Made by a program: the position numbers and the translations under genes
From: Candidatus Gastranaerophilales bacterium
GTDB taxonomy: Bacteria > Cyanobacteriota > Vampirovibrionia > Gastranaerophilales > Gastranaerophilaceae
Assembly: GCA_944323585.1 (NCBI GenBank)
Contig: CALUTA010000099.1
Coordinates: forward strand, 1-5,763
Direction of reading: 5' to 3'
Length of the DNA stretch: 5,763 nucleotides
Notes under the pieces: generated by a model
Database searches by the model: none
What the model saw: only the letters and a program-made list of their open reading frames with translations
What the model was told of the DNA's origin: nothing
Shown here: one piece after another, positions 1 to 5,019 of the stretch
Numbering within the stretch: the first letter of the stretch is position 1
How the letters are laid out: each line of letters starts with the position of its first letter

Positions 1-15
1 TTCACCTTAAACTAC

Positions 16-44
16 TTGACTTTTAGCGGTATAGATTATATTCT
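16..44 (+). promoter_or_regulatory. Sigma70-like promoter for the acyl-CoA ligase operon
   Basis: A -35 element TTGACT (16-21, five of six to consensus) is followed after 17 bases by TATTCT (39-44). An overlapping alternative -10, TATATT (37-42), has a 15-base spacer. The start site would fall near base 51, giving a leader of roughly 37 bases before the ATG at 88. The ribosome binding site AAGGGG (71-76) lies in that leader, 11 bases from the start codon. Bases 1-87 hold no other gene that I can see. Confidence 0.5.
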
Positions 45-87
45 GAAAATAAAGGTTTTTAGTATAAATTAAGGGGTTAAGATATTA

Positions 88-1764
88 ATGGGATTAACAA
101 GAAAAAACGTACTTTCTTTGCTGGATGAAAGAACTAAAAAATATGGTGAAAGGATTGCTCTCGGCACAAAAACACCACTTGGATGGAAAGAATTCACCTA
201 CAAAGGTATCGGGCTTTTATCAAGAAAACTTGCCTGCTATCTGATTGATAATCTTGAAGTTCAAAAAGGTGACAGAGTAGCAATACTTTCTGAATCCAAG
301 CCCGAATACGGCGCCTGTGTTTTTGCCTCCATCATGGCAGGAATGACAATCGTCCCTTTAGATATAAAATTGACAAAGTATGAACTCAACAACATCCTCT
401 CTGACTGCGAACCGAATGTTATGCTTGTTTCAAGGGCATACCTCGACAAAGCAATTGAGCTTCAAAAAGAACTTCCGTTTTTGAAAAATATTATTATTAT
501 GGATGAACCGGTTTATGCGGACAAATTCATGAGTCTTCATAATCTGCCTGAAAATTACGAAGCAAAATGGAAACCCCGTTCATCTAAATCAACTGTATTT
601 ATAATCTACACCTCCGGCACCACAGGTTCGCCGAAGGGCGTTGAAATCACTTTCCAGAATATGATGACCCAGCTTGATGATCTGGAAGATGTTCTGCACA
701 AAATACTGCCTAATAAAACATCATTTAATATTCTTTCAATTCTCCCAATGAACCACCTGTTTGAAATGTCAGTCGGGTTCAGCACATTTATGAATTTCGG
801 CTTCAGCGTTTACTATACACCAAGCCTTAAGCCTAAAGATATTTTAGGAATTATGCGATCCAAAAAAGTTGACTTTATGATTGTTGTTCCTGCATTTTTG
901 AAACTTCTGAAAACAGGAATTGAATCCGAAATTAACAACGGTTCAAAAAGAATGAAAATGTTATTCAATATTATGTATGCCGCAGCAAAATATATCCCTT
1001 CCTACAGAATAAAGAAGTTTATGTTCAAAAAAATTCATGCAAAATTCGGCGGACACTTTATGGGATGCATCTCGGGAGGAGCACCTCTTGATGTTGCGGT
1101 TGGAGAGTTTTTCGAACGAATAGGAATTAAAGTTTATCAGGGTTACGGGTTGTCAGAAACAAGTCCTGTCGCCTCTGTCAACACCGACAAACGCAGAGAT
1201 CTGGCTTCTGTCGGACGTCCGCTGAAAAGTTTTCAGGCAAGAATTGACGCTGAAACAGGCGAACTTCAGCTAAAAGGTCCGTGCGTTATGAAAGGATACC
1301 ACAATCAGCCTGAACTTACTGCGGAAACAATTGATCCGGACGGCTGGCTTCACACAGGGGACATTGCAAAAATTACACCGGACGGACATATCTATATTAC
1401 AGGCCGTATCAAAAATATGATTGTGCTTTCAGGCGGCAAAAAAGTCTTTCCTGAAGAAGTGGAATCAGTTCTTGAAAAAAGTTCGTATTTTGCAGAGGTT
1501 TGTGTAATAGGTTATGCTCACTCATTCGGCGCAAAAGACGGCACCGAAGATATTGCGGCCGTTGTTGTTCCGTCAGAGGAGCTTCTGGCAAAATATGACG
1601 ACGCAACAATTGAAAAACTGTGCAGAGATGAAGTTAAAAGATTGTCACAACGCTTGACACCTTATAAACGTCCCATTAATATAGTTATCAGCAGAACTCC
1701 GCTGCCAAGAACCGCTACACGCAAAGTTAAAAGAAAAGAAGTAAAAGAGCTTGTAAAGGCATAG
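88..1764 (+). CDS. Long-chain acyl-CoA synthetase / AMP-dependent acyl ligase (ANL superfamily)
   Basis: The 558-residue protein is full length for a bacterial ANL adenylate-forming enzyme. This family activates a carboxylic acid with ATP to an acyl-adenylate, then transfers the acyl group to CoA or, in some members, to acyl carrier protein. The phosphate-binding A3 motif IYTSGTTGSPKG is at 173-184. The A5 motif QGYGLSET is at 351-358 and GWLHTGD (A7) at 419-425, with the ribose-binding Asp at 425. The hinge region GRIKNMIVLSGGKKV starts at 439. The C-terminal A10 motif PRTATRKVKR (540-549) keeps the catalytic-type Lys (546), but Arg replaces the usual Gly before it. The GCISGGAPLD block (326-335) before A5 favours the long-chain fatty acyl group (FadD/FAA1-like). 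No signal peptide or clear membrane span is visible, so it is probably cytosolic or membrane-peripheral. Chain length and CoA versus ACP preference cannot be read from the sequence. It is the first gene of a likely three-gene operon. Confidence 0.9.
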   Translation: MGLTRKNVLSLLDERTKKYGERIALGTKTPLGWKEFTYKGIGLLSRKLACYLIDNLEVQKGDRVAILSESKPEYGACVFASIMAGMTIVPLDIKLTKYELNNILSDCEPNVMLVSRAYLDKAIELQKELPFLKNIIIMDEPVYADKFMSLHNLPENYEAKWKPRSSKSTVFIIYTSGTTGSPKGVEITFQNMMTQLDDLEDVLHKILPNKTSFNILSILPMNHLFEMSVGFSTFMNFGFSVYYTPSLKPKDILGIMRSKKVDFMIVVPAFLKLLKTGIESEINNGSKRMKMLFNIMYAAAKYIPSYRIKKFMFKKIHAKFGGHFMGCISGGAPLDVAVGEFFERIGIKVYQGYGLSETSPVASVNTDKRRDLASVGRPLKSFQARIDAETGELQLKGPCVMKGYHNQPELTAETIDPDGWLHTGDIAKITPDGHIYITGRIKNMIVLSGGKKVFPEEVESVLEKSSYFAEVCVIGYAHSFGAKDGTEDIAAVVVPSEELLAKYDDATIEKLCRDEVKRLSQRLTPYKRPINIVISRTPLPRTATRKVKRKEVKELVKA

Positions 1765-1768
1765 TTAT

Positions 1769-2059
1769 ATGACAAAAAAGATTTTAATTTTATCTTTAAT
1801 ATTTTTATTATCCGGTATTATGCTTCCTGCATGCGCAGAGCGCACTGTTGGTCAACGCGGCAGAATTTCAGGACTGTCTGTTGGTGCCGCAGCACTTTCT
1901 TTGATAGTCTGGCCGGGTATCGGGCAGCTTGTTTTGGACAATCCTTACGATAAAAATTGCACACACGCACTTCTCGGCTTAACCGGAGTTTTCAGGCTGT
2001 GGTCAGCTTATGATGCTTTTGTTGACAGGCGGGGCGGGGTTTGGCATAATAGGATTTAA
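1769..2059 (+). CDS. Small exported or membrane protein of unknown function
   Basis: The 96-residue protein starts four bases after the ligase stop. Its ribosome binding site AAAGG (1755-1759) sits inside the end of the ligase gene, so the two are very likely co-transcribed. Residues 1-23 look like a Sec signal peptide: MTKK, a hydrophobic core, then ACA before Glu24, which fits signal peptidase I cleavage. LPAC at 19-22 also resembles a lipobox, but Pro at -2 is atypical. The mature part has a hydrophobic Gly/Ala-rich segment (about 34-57) containing WPGIGQ, a second short hydrophobic stretch (66-77), then RLWSAYDAFVDRRGG. The G-I-G-Q followed by W-x-x-Y-D pattern loosely recalls small TM2/DUF5683-like membrane proteins. 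That is only a resemblance and I cannot name a family. It probably spans or sits on the membrane as a hairpin. Confidence 0.75.
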   Translation: MTKKILILSLIFLLSGIMLPACAERTVGQRGRISGLSVGAAALSLIVWPGIGQLVLDNPYDKNCTHALLGLTGVFRLWSAYDAFVDRRGGVWHNRI

Positions 2060-2073
2060 CAGGGGTAATACAC

Positions 2074-2544
2074 ATGTTAAAAAAATCAATTATAGTTTTG
2101 TTATTTTTTATTATGGCCGTAATTCCTGCAATTGCAGAAGATAGCGGCGAAATTGTGCTTGATGAAACTGATACTCTGGAACTGCCAACAGGAACAGAAG
2201 AACAGCATAATATTCAAGCAGCCGCAAAGATTGTCGAAGCTCCAAAATGGGAAGAATTCTGCGAATCAGGTTATGAAGACGCTAAACTGAAGGAAAAGAA
2301 AAATATTTTTAATATCATAAATTTTGTTGATGCCGAACAAGACAAAAGCAACTATTGGGCTGAAAGACGTATCAATTTTGAGAAAGCTATGGAGCATTGC
2401 AATACTTTAACGGCAGAAGAAAAAGGCTATTGTTATGAAGGTGTCAGAAATGCCGAATTAGAACGCAACGAAATGTATGAACAACAGCGTAAACAAATTA
2501 ATTACAAAAACAGAGGCATTTTAATCGACAAACCTAATTACTAG
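2074..2544 (+). CDS. Secreted charged protein of unknown function with three cysteines
   Basis: The 156-residue protein begins with a clear Sec signal peptide: MLKK, a hydrophobic core at 5-18, and AIA before Glu22 as a signal peptidase I site. The ribosome binding site AGGGG (2061-2065) is 8 bases from the ATG, and the gap from the previous gene is 14 bases, so it is the third gene of the ligase operon. The mature protein starts with an acidic, Thr/Glu-rich stretch (22-45). It continues as a probably helical, highly charged domain (56-145). Cysteines lie at 63, 109 and 120; the last two bracket a short segment and could form a disulfide in the periplasm. I see no catalytic motif, no transmembrane segment after the signal and no family that I recognise. 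A strong terminator follows. Confidence 0.75.
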   Translation: MLKKSIIVLLFFIMAVIPAIAEDSGEIVLDETDTLELPTGTEEQHNIQAAAKIVEAPKWEEFCESGYEDAKLKEKKNIFNIINFVDAEQDKSNYWAERRINFEKAMEHCNTLTAEEKGYCYEGVRNAELERNEMYEQQRKQINYKNRGILIDKPNY

Positions 2545-2570
2545 ATTGGTCACAATTTTTCATACTAAAC

Positions 2571-2601
2571 AAAGCGCCGGAGGCAAAACCTCCGGCGCTT
2601 T
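2571..2601. terminator. Bidirectional intrinsic terminator between convergent genes
   Basis: A perfect 13-bp stem pairs AAAGCGCCGGAGG (2571-2583) with its complement (2589-2601) around the 5-base loop CAAAA. It is very GC-rich against an AT-rich background. It lies 27 bases after the stop of the secreted protein gene and 26 bases beyond the stop of the rubrerythrin gene on the other strand. The T-tract is short in both directions (TAATATTCTTT on plus, GTTTAGTAT on minus), so stem strength must do most of the work. Confidence 0.85.
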
Positions 2602-2626
2602 AATATTCTTTGCAGTTTTTTAGAAA

Positions 2627-3166
2627 CTATGAAAAATATCTTTTCAACAAACCGTCAAAACCTTTGCCGTGACGGGCTTCGTCTTTAGCCATTTCGTGAA
2701 CAGTGTCATGAATTGCATCATAACCGAGTTCTTTAGCACGTTTTGCAATTGCAAGTTTGCCTTCGCAGGCACCGTGTTCTGCTTCTGCACGAAGTTCAAG
2801 GTTTTTCTTAGTTGAATTTGTAACAACTTCGCCGAGAAGTTCAGCAAATTTAGCAGCATGCTCAGCTTCTTCATAAGCATATCTTTTATAAGCTTCAGCA
2901 ACTTCCGGATAGCCTTCTCTTTCAGCAACTCTTGCCATTGCAAGGTACATGCCGACTTCTGTGCATTCACCGTTAAAGTGTGCTCTCAAGCCTTCCATAA
3001 CTTCTTTATCTTCTACAATGCCGTCGCCAACGTTGTGTTCACAAGCGTAAACTTTTGAACCTGCCGTAATTTCTTTAAAAGTTGTTGCGCCGCAAAGAGG
3101 ACATCTTTCCGGTGCTTTATCAGCTTCTGTTGACCAGCCGCATACTGTACATACGAATTTTGCCAT
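2627..3166 (-). CDS. rbr: Reverse rubrerythrin (rubredoxin-like domain first), probable NADH peroxidase
   Basis: The 179-residue protein carries an N-terminal rubredoxin-like FeS(Cys)4 site: CTVC (Cys6, Cys9) and CPLC (Cys22, Cys25). A four-helix ferritin-like diiron domain follows. Likely iron ligands are Glu67 or Glu70 on the first helix, the E-x-x-H motif at 100-103, Glu130/Glu135 in EAEHGACEGK, and Glu163/His166 in DEARHG. The domain order is the reverse of classical rubrerythrin, and the block IHDTVHEMAKDEARHG is typical of the clostridial reverse rubrerythrins. These are cytosolic NADH-dependent peroxidases, fed by a flavoprotein reductase, that detoxify hydrogen peroxide in anaerobes. 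The start is supported by AAAGGTGG (3173-3180), six bases upstream. A near-consensus promoter and a PerR-like site precede it. No reductase partner is in the window. The symbol is a generic family name. Confidence 0.93.
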   Translation of the reverse strand: MAKFVCTVCGWSTEADKAPERCPLCGATTFKEITAGSKVYACEHNVGDGIVEDKEVMEGLRAHFNGECTEVGMYLAMARVAEREGYPEVAEAYKRYAYEEAEHAAKFAELLGEVVTNSTKKNLELRAEAEHGACEGKLAIAKRAKELGYDAIHDTVHEMAKDEARHGKGFDGLLKRYFS

Positions 3167-3214
3167 TTTTTACCACCTTTCTTAATTTCTCGTAAAAATT
3201 ATCTTTCTCTTTTA

Positions 3215-3229
3215 CAATAATTACTATAC
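3215..3229 (-). promoter_or_regulatory. PerR-box-like operator overlapping the rubrerythrin -10
   Basis: On the minus strand the 15-mer GTATAGTAATTATTG matches the known PerR consensus TTATAATNATTATAA at 10 of 14 defined positions. It is centred on an imperfect palindrome (TANANTAA / TTANTNTA). It covers the -10 hexamer, where a peroxide-sensing repressor would block transcription. Clostridial reverse rubrerythrins are known PerR targets. The surrounding DNA is AT-rich, so a chance match is quite possible. Confidence 0.35.
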
Positions 3230-3251
3230 TACACAAAATAAAATTTGTAAA
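3223..3251 (-). promoter_or_regulatory. Sigma70-like promoter of the reverse rubrerythrin gene
   Basis: Read on the minus strand, TTTACA (3246-3251) is followed by exactly 17 bases and TATAGT (3223-3228). Each hexamer is five of six to consensus. The predicted start near 3216 leaves a leader of about 50 bases that carries the AAAGGTGG ribosome binding site. The promoter lies between the YkgJ-like stop and the rubrerythrin start, so rubrerythrin can be transcribed independently of its upstream neighbour. Confidence 0.7.
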
Positions 3252-3270
3252 GTAGGAATTATTATCAATT

Positions 3271-3696
3271 TTATCTGATATGCTTATTCTGCCTTCTGCT
3301 TAGTTTTTCGAACACTTCCGCAAACGGGATAATCGGCTCCATTTTGTACCCGCAGTCATCAGACAGTGCTCCTCCCATTGAAAAGAGTTCCTCCTGAGGA
3401 TAGCGCCTGCAAATTCCGGGACGGGTTTTGTGTATTTTGCATTTGTGAGTTTCAGGGTCAAGGTTTGTGCACTCAAAAATCAGTCCGATATCATCTTTGC
3501 CGATAACTTTCAGGTATGTATAAAATCTGTGAAGAAGCTGTAATTTTTCAAACTCTTTTTCGTCCTGAATTACATGCTTAAAATGCTTTACATAAATCTG
3601 GGTGCAGCATTTGCCGCAAGCGTTGCACTTGCCTGTCCGGTAATATTTCCGCCTTAAAACCGTTGATAAAAACCATTTTTTCAATTTCAGAAACAT
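3271..3696 (-). CDS. YkgJ-family cysteine-cluster (CxxCxxCC) protein
   Basis: The 141-residue protein matches the YkgJ family of putative zinc- or iron-chelating proteins (UPF0153-like). The signature CNACGKCC gives Cys24, Cys27, Cys30 and Cys31. It is followed by FECTNLD (Cys76), CKIHKTRPGIC (Cys86, Cys96) with RRYP, and Cys115. All eight cysteines fall at family-like positions, which suggests one or two metal or iron-sulfur sites. The biochemical role of the family is not settled. It has no signal peptide; the N-terminus is basic and mildly hydrophobic (KLKKWFLSTVL). There is no good Shine-Dalgarno sequence before the ATG, and the next upstream ATG (3702-3704) is out of frame and stops at once, so this start is the best choice but not certain. 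The gene lies upstream of rubrerythrin on the same strand with no terminator between, so read-through is possible. Confidence 0.85.
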   Translation of the reverse strand: MFLKLKKWFLSTVLRRKYYRTGKCNACGKCCTQIYVKHFKHVIQDEKEFEKLQLLHRFYTYLKVIGKDDIGLIFECTNLDPETHKCKIHKTRPGICRRYPQEELFSMGGALSDDCGYKMEPIIPFAEVFEKLSRRQNKHIR

Positions 3697-3728
3697 AATT
3701 ACATGATAGCAGATTTTTATTTTTTAGA

Positions 3729-3757
3729 ATTATAAAGTTTTGTAAAGTTTTTAACAC
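3729..3757 (-). promoter_or_regulatory. Possible promoter of the YkgJ-like gene
   Basis: A perfect -10 hexamer TATAAT lies on the minus strand at 3729-3734. The -35 at 17 bases, GTGTTA (3752-3757), matches only three of six. The predicted start near 3722 would leave a leader of about 25 bases without an obvious ribosome binding site. The call rests on the -10 alone in an AT-rich region. Confidence 0.35.
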
Positions 3758-3811
3758 AAAATTGGCAAATTATTTTTTTCAGGAGAATTAATAAGACGTA
3801 CCCCTGAATAA

Positions 3812-3867
3812 ATAACATACTATAACATAACCAAAATAACCAACCTTGACCTCTGATAACCAAAATA
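3812..3867 (+). repeat. Iterated ATAAC pentamers and a 12-base direct repeat
   Basis: ATAAC occurs five times in 49 bases, starting at 3812, 3822, 3827, 3836 and 3856. The longer unit ATAACCAAAATA occurs exactly twice (3827-3838 and 3856-3867), 29 bases apart. The cluster lies in the gap between two divergent genes and could be a set of protein binding sites or part of a structured leader. The second long copy forms most of the loop of the terminator-like hairpin at 3848-3874. Confidence 0.5.
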
Positions 3868-3968
3868 GGAGGTCTTTTTTTTGGGGCAAATAAGTTTATA
3901 CTTTCAGGGAATGAAAAAATATTGGCGCTCATTTAAGATATAGATGGTTGGATATGCGAAAGGTTGGT
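3839..3968 (+). promoter_or_regulatory. Candidate structured leader that can mask the ribosome binding site
   Basis: ACCAACCTT (3839-3847) is the exact complement of AAGGTTGGT (3960-3968), which includes most of the AAAGG ribosome binding site of the gene at 3973. The hairpin at 3848-3874 abuts the 5' arm, so the two helices could stack. A second GGTTGG (3946-3951) could compete for the same 5' arm. I recognise no known riboswitch class. The long pairing distance makes this a hypothesis only. Confidence 0.3.
3848..3882 (+). terminator. Terminator-like hairpin with T8 tract in a divergent intergenic region
   Basis: GACCTC (3848-3853) pairs with GAGGTC (3869-3874) across a 15-base loop, and a run of eight T (3875-3882) follows directly. 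The stem is short and the loop long, so termination would be partial. No gene ends on the plus strand here: the upstream gene runs the other way. The hairpin would therefore end a short non-coding transcript or act as an attenuator in the leader of the gene at 3973. Confidence 0.4.
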
Positions 3969-3972
3969 AAAT

Positions 3973-4296
3973 ATGAAAAAGTTATTTTTGATTTCTACAT
4001 TAATGCTAATATCACTTCCTTCATTTGCATCATGCGCAATAAGCGGAAACTCCTGCGCCTATTCAATTGAAAAACCTCCGCTGCAGGAAAGGTATCTTCC
4101 TGACTATGTTCAGGAACTACAAAAACCGGATGCTTTTCGTCCCCGATACATCACGCCATACTATGACGAACTCATAAACACGGAAACCGGAGCCGCAATA
4201 AGCACCCAGGGCGAACAAAACAATTACAATTCAAACTGTCAATTCGGTGTCTGCCTGCCGGGCAGAAATCCTGTTTCAGGTGAAGTAGGTGAATAG
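3973..4296 (+). CDS. Small exported protein with four cysteines, unknown function
   Basis: I place the start at the ATG at 3973, which gives 107 residues. An in-frame TTG at 3964 would add three residues, but it overlaps the ribosome binding site zone, while AAAGG (3959-3963) sits nine bases before the ATG. The protein opens with a Sec signal peptide: MKKLF, a hydrophobic core to about residue 15, then LPSFAS. Cleavage could be by signal peptidase I after SFA. FASC (18-21) is also a weak lipobox, so a lipoprotein anchored at Cys21 is possible. The mature chain is Pro/Tyr-rich and hydrophilic. Cys21 and Cys28 form one close pair near the N-terminus, and a second pair sits in NCQFGVC near the C-terminus, suggesting two small disulfide loops. 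No family is recognised. It appears monocistronic and ends at a strong terminator. Confidence 0.75.
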   Translation: MKKLFLISTLMLISLPSFASCAISGNSCAYSIEKPPLQERYLPDYVQELQKPDAFRPRYITPYYDELINTETGAAISTQGEQNNYNSNCQFGVCLPGRNPVSGEVGE

Positions 4297-4308
4297 TCAT
4301 TTAAGGAG

Positions 4309-4334
4309 GGCGCCGGCTTAAATAAGCCGGCGCC
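4309..4334. terminator. Bidirectional intrinsic terminator between convergent genes
   Basis: GGCGCCGGCTTA (4309-4320) pairs perfectly with its complement (4323-4334). Two bases lie between the arms, so the innermost pairs must open to form the loop. GAGG and CTC just outside could extend the stem with a bulged G. It lies 12 bases after the stop of the small exported protein and 23 bases beyond the stop of the HD gene on the opposite strand. The GCGCCGG core is shared with the terminator at 2571-2601. T-tracts are weak on both sides. Confidence 0.8.
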
Positions 4335-4357
4335 TCTATTATCACTTAATTAAATTA

Positions 4358-4948
4358 TTACAAATCAAACTTCAACACTGTCTGCGTTTTAAATCCGATT
4401 TCAAACAGGTCACGTTTTCTTATTGCAGAAGACAAATCCGGCAGATAATCCGGAGTATTCGGGGTCAGCCAGAATTCTGCAACGTTATATTGTGAATCAA
4501 AATCTATTCTGACTTTTTTTATTAATGCAAGGTGCGCTCTGTCAAGCCCGTCCGCAAGTTTTAATATTCCGCCCAGACGCTTTACAATCTTGCGTTCTCT
4601 TTTGTCAAAATCAGAATATATTTCGTGTTTCTCTTTATCAGGAAGACTTCCTCTGTGGTATCTGCAAATACTTGCTACAAGCTCGGTTTCTCGGTCTGTG
4701 AAACCTTTCAGGCCATATTCAATAATTAACTTTTGACTGTGCTTGTTATGATTTTTGCATTCCACATAATACCCGATATCATGAAGCAGAGCAGCACTTT
4801 CAAGAAGCCGTTTTTCATCTTTTGTCATTTCAAAAAGTTTATCGCTTGCTTCATCAAATATCATGATTGAAAGCCGTTTAACTTCAAAAGGATGCGAAGA
4901 TGCTCCGCCTGAAAACTTTTCTAAAATTTCTTCCGTAGATAATTCCAT
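4358..4948 (-). CDS. Free-standing HD-domain protein, Ppx/GppA C-terminal-like phosphohydrolase
   Basis: The 196-residue protein has the HD superfamily signature in order: a first His (19), His56-Asp57 in AALLHDIGYY, a His cluster in NHNKH (67-70), His98 in RYHRG, and Asp133/Asp136 in LADGLDRAH. These residues would bind one or two metals for phosphohydrolase chemistry. The pattern LLHDIGYY, NHNKHSQKLI, RYHRG, LADGLDRAH closely resembles the HD domain after the catalytic domains of Ppx/GppA exopolyphosphatases. Here it stands alone, without the actin-like ATPase fold. The substrate is unknown; a phosphorylated nucleotide is plausible by family. No signal peptide or membrane segment is seen. 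The ATG has no properly spaced Shine-Dalgarno sequence, and its promoter predicts transcription starting at the ATG itself. It diverges from the diguanylate cyclase gene across 71 bases. Confidence 0.82.
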   Translation of the reverse strand: MELSTEEILEKFSGGASSHPFEVKRLSIMIFDEASDKLFEMTKDEKRLLESAALLHDIGYYVECKNHNKHSQKLIIEYGLKGFTDRETELVASICRYHRGSLPDKEKHEIYSDFDKRERKIVKRLGGILKLADGLDRAHLALIKKVRIDFDSQYNVAEFWLTPNTPDYLPDLSSAIRKRDLFEIGFKTQTVLKFDL

Positions 4949-4954
4949 ACCTGA

Positions 4955-4983
4955 ATTTTATCAAAAAAATGACACAGGGACAA
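4955..4983 (-). promoter_or_regulatory. Promoter of the HD gene, predicted leaderless
   Basis: On the minus strand TTGTCC (4978-4983, four of six) is followed by 17 bases and TAAAAT (4955-4960, five of six). The first transcribed base would be about 4948-4949, which is the A of the start codon (4948) or one base before it. This agrees with the lack of a usable ribosome binding site: the only AGG sits one base from the ATG. Confidence 0.5.
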
Positions 4984-4998
4984 ATTTTATGCTATAAT
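4969..4998 (+). promoter_or_regulatory. Strong extended -10 promoter of the diguanylate cyclase gene
   Basis: A perfect TATAAT (4993-4998) is preceded by TGC, giving the extended -10 TGnTATAAT. The -35 ATGACA (4969-4974) is five of six with an 18-base spacer. The start near 5005 leaves a leader of about 15 bases. GAGGA (5009-5013) lies six bases before the ATG at 5020. The -35 region interleaves with the opposing HD promoter. Confidence 0.75.
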
Positions 4999-5019
4999 GT
5001 TTGTACGTGAGGAATTATT

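Noticed and set aside
2644..2970. A 108-codon frame overlapping the rubrerythrin gene on the same strand
   Set aside because: It is the shifted frame of a well-supported rubrerythrin gene. Its Lys/Leu/Gln-rich product resembles nothing, and it has no separate start signals.
3778..3808. TTCAGG/CCTGAA inverted repeat as a terminator or operator
   Set aside because: Only six base pairs with a 19-base loop, and the T-run lies before rather than after it on the plus strand. CCCTGAA could equally pair with TTCAGGG at 3903-3909, so no single structure is favoured.
3717..3932. A 71-codon open frame on the minus strand upstream of the YkgJ-like gene
   Set aside because: It has no Shine-Dalgarno sequence, reads a low-complexity AT-rich intergenic stretch, overlaps the likely YkgJ promoter and the repeat cluster, and its translation shows no domain or signal pattern.
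3954..3956. Upstream ATG as the start of a short leader peptide before the gene at 3973
   Set aside because: It is out of frame with the gene, overlaps its beginning for dozens of codons, and has no ribosome binding site.
3964..3972. TTG at 3964 as the start of the small four-cysteine protein
   Set aside because: The ATG at 3973 has AAAGG nine bases upstream and begins directly with a typical MKKLF signal peptide. The TTG sits at the edge of that binding site.
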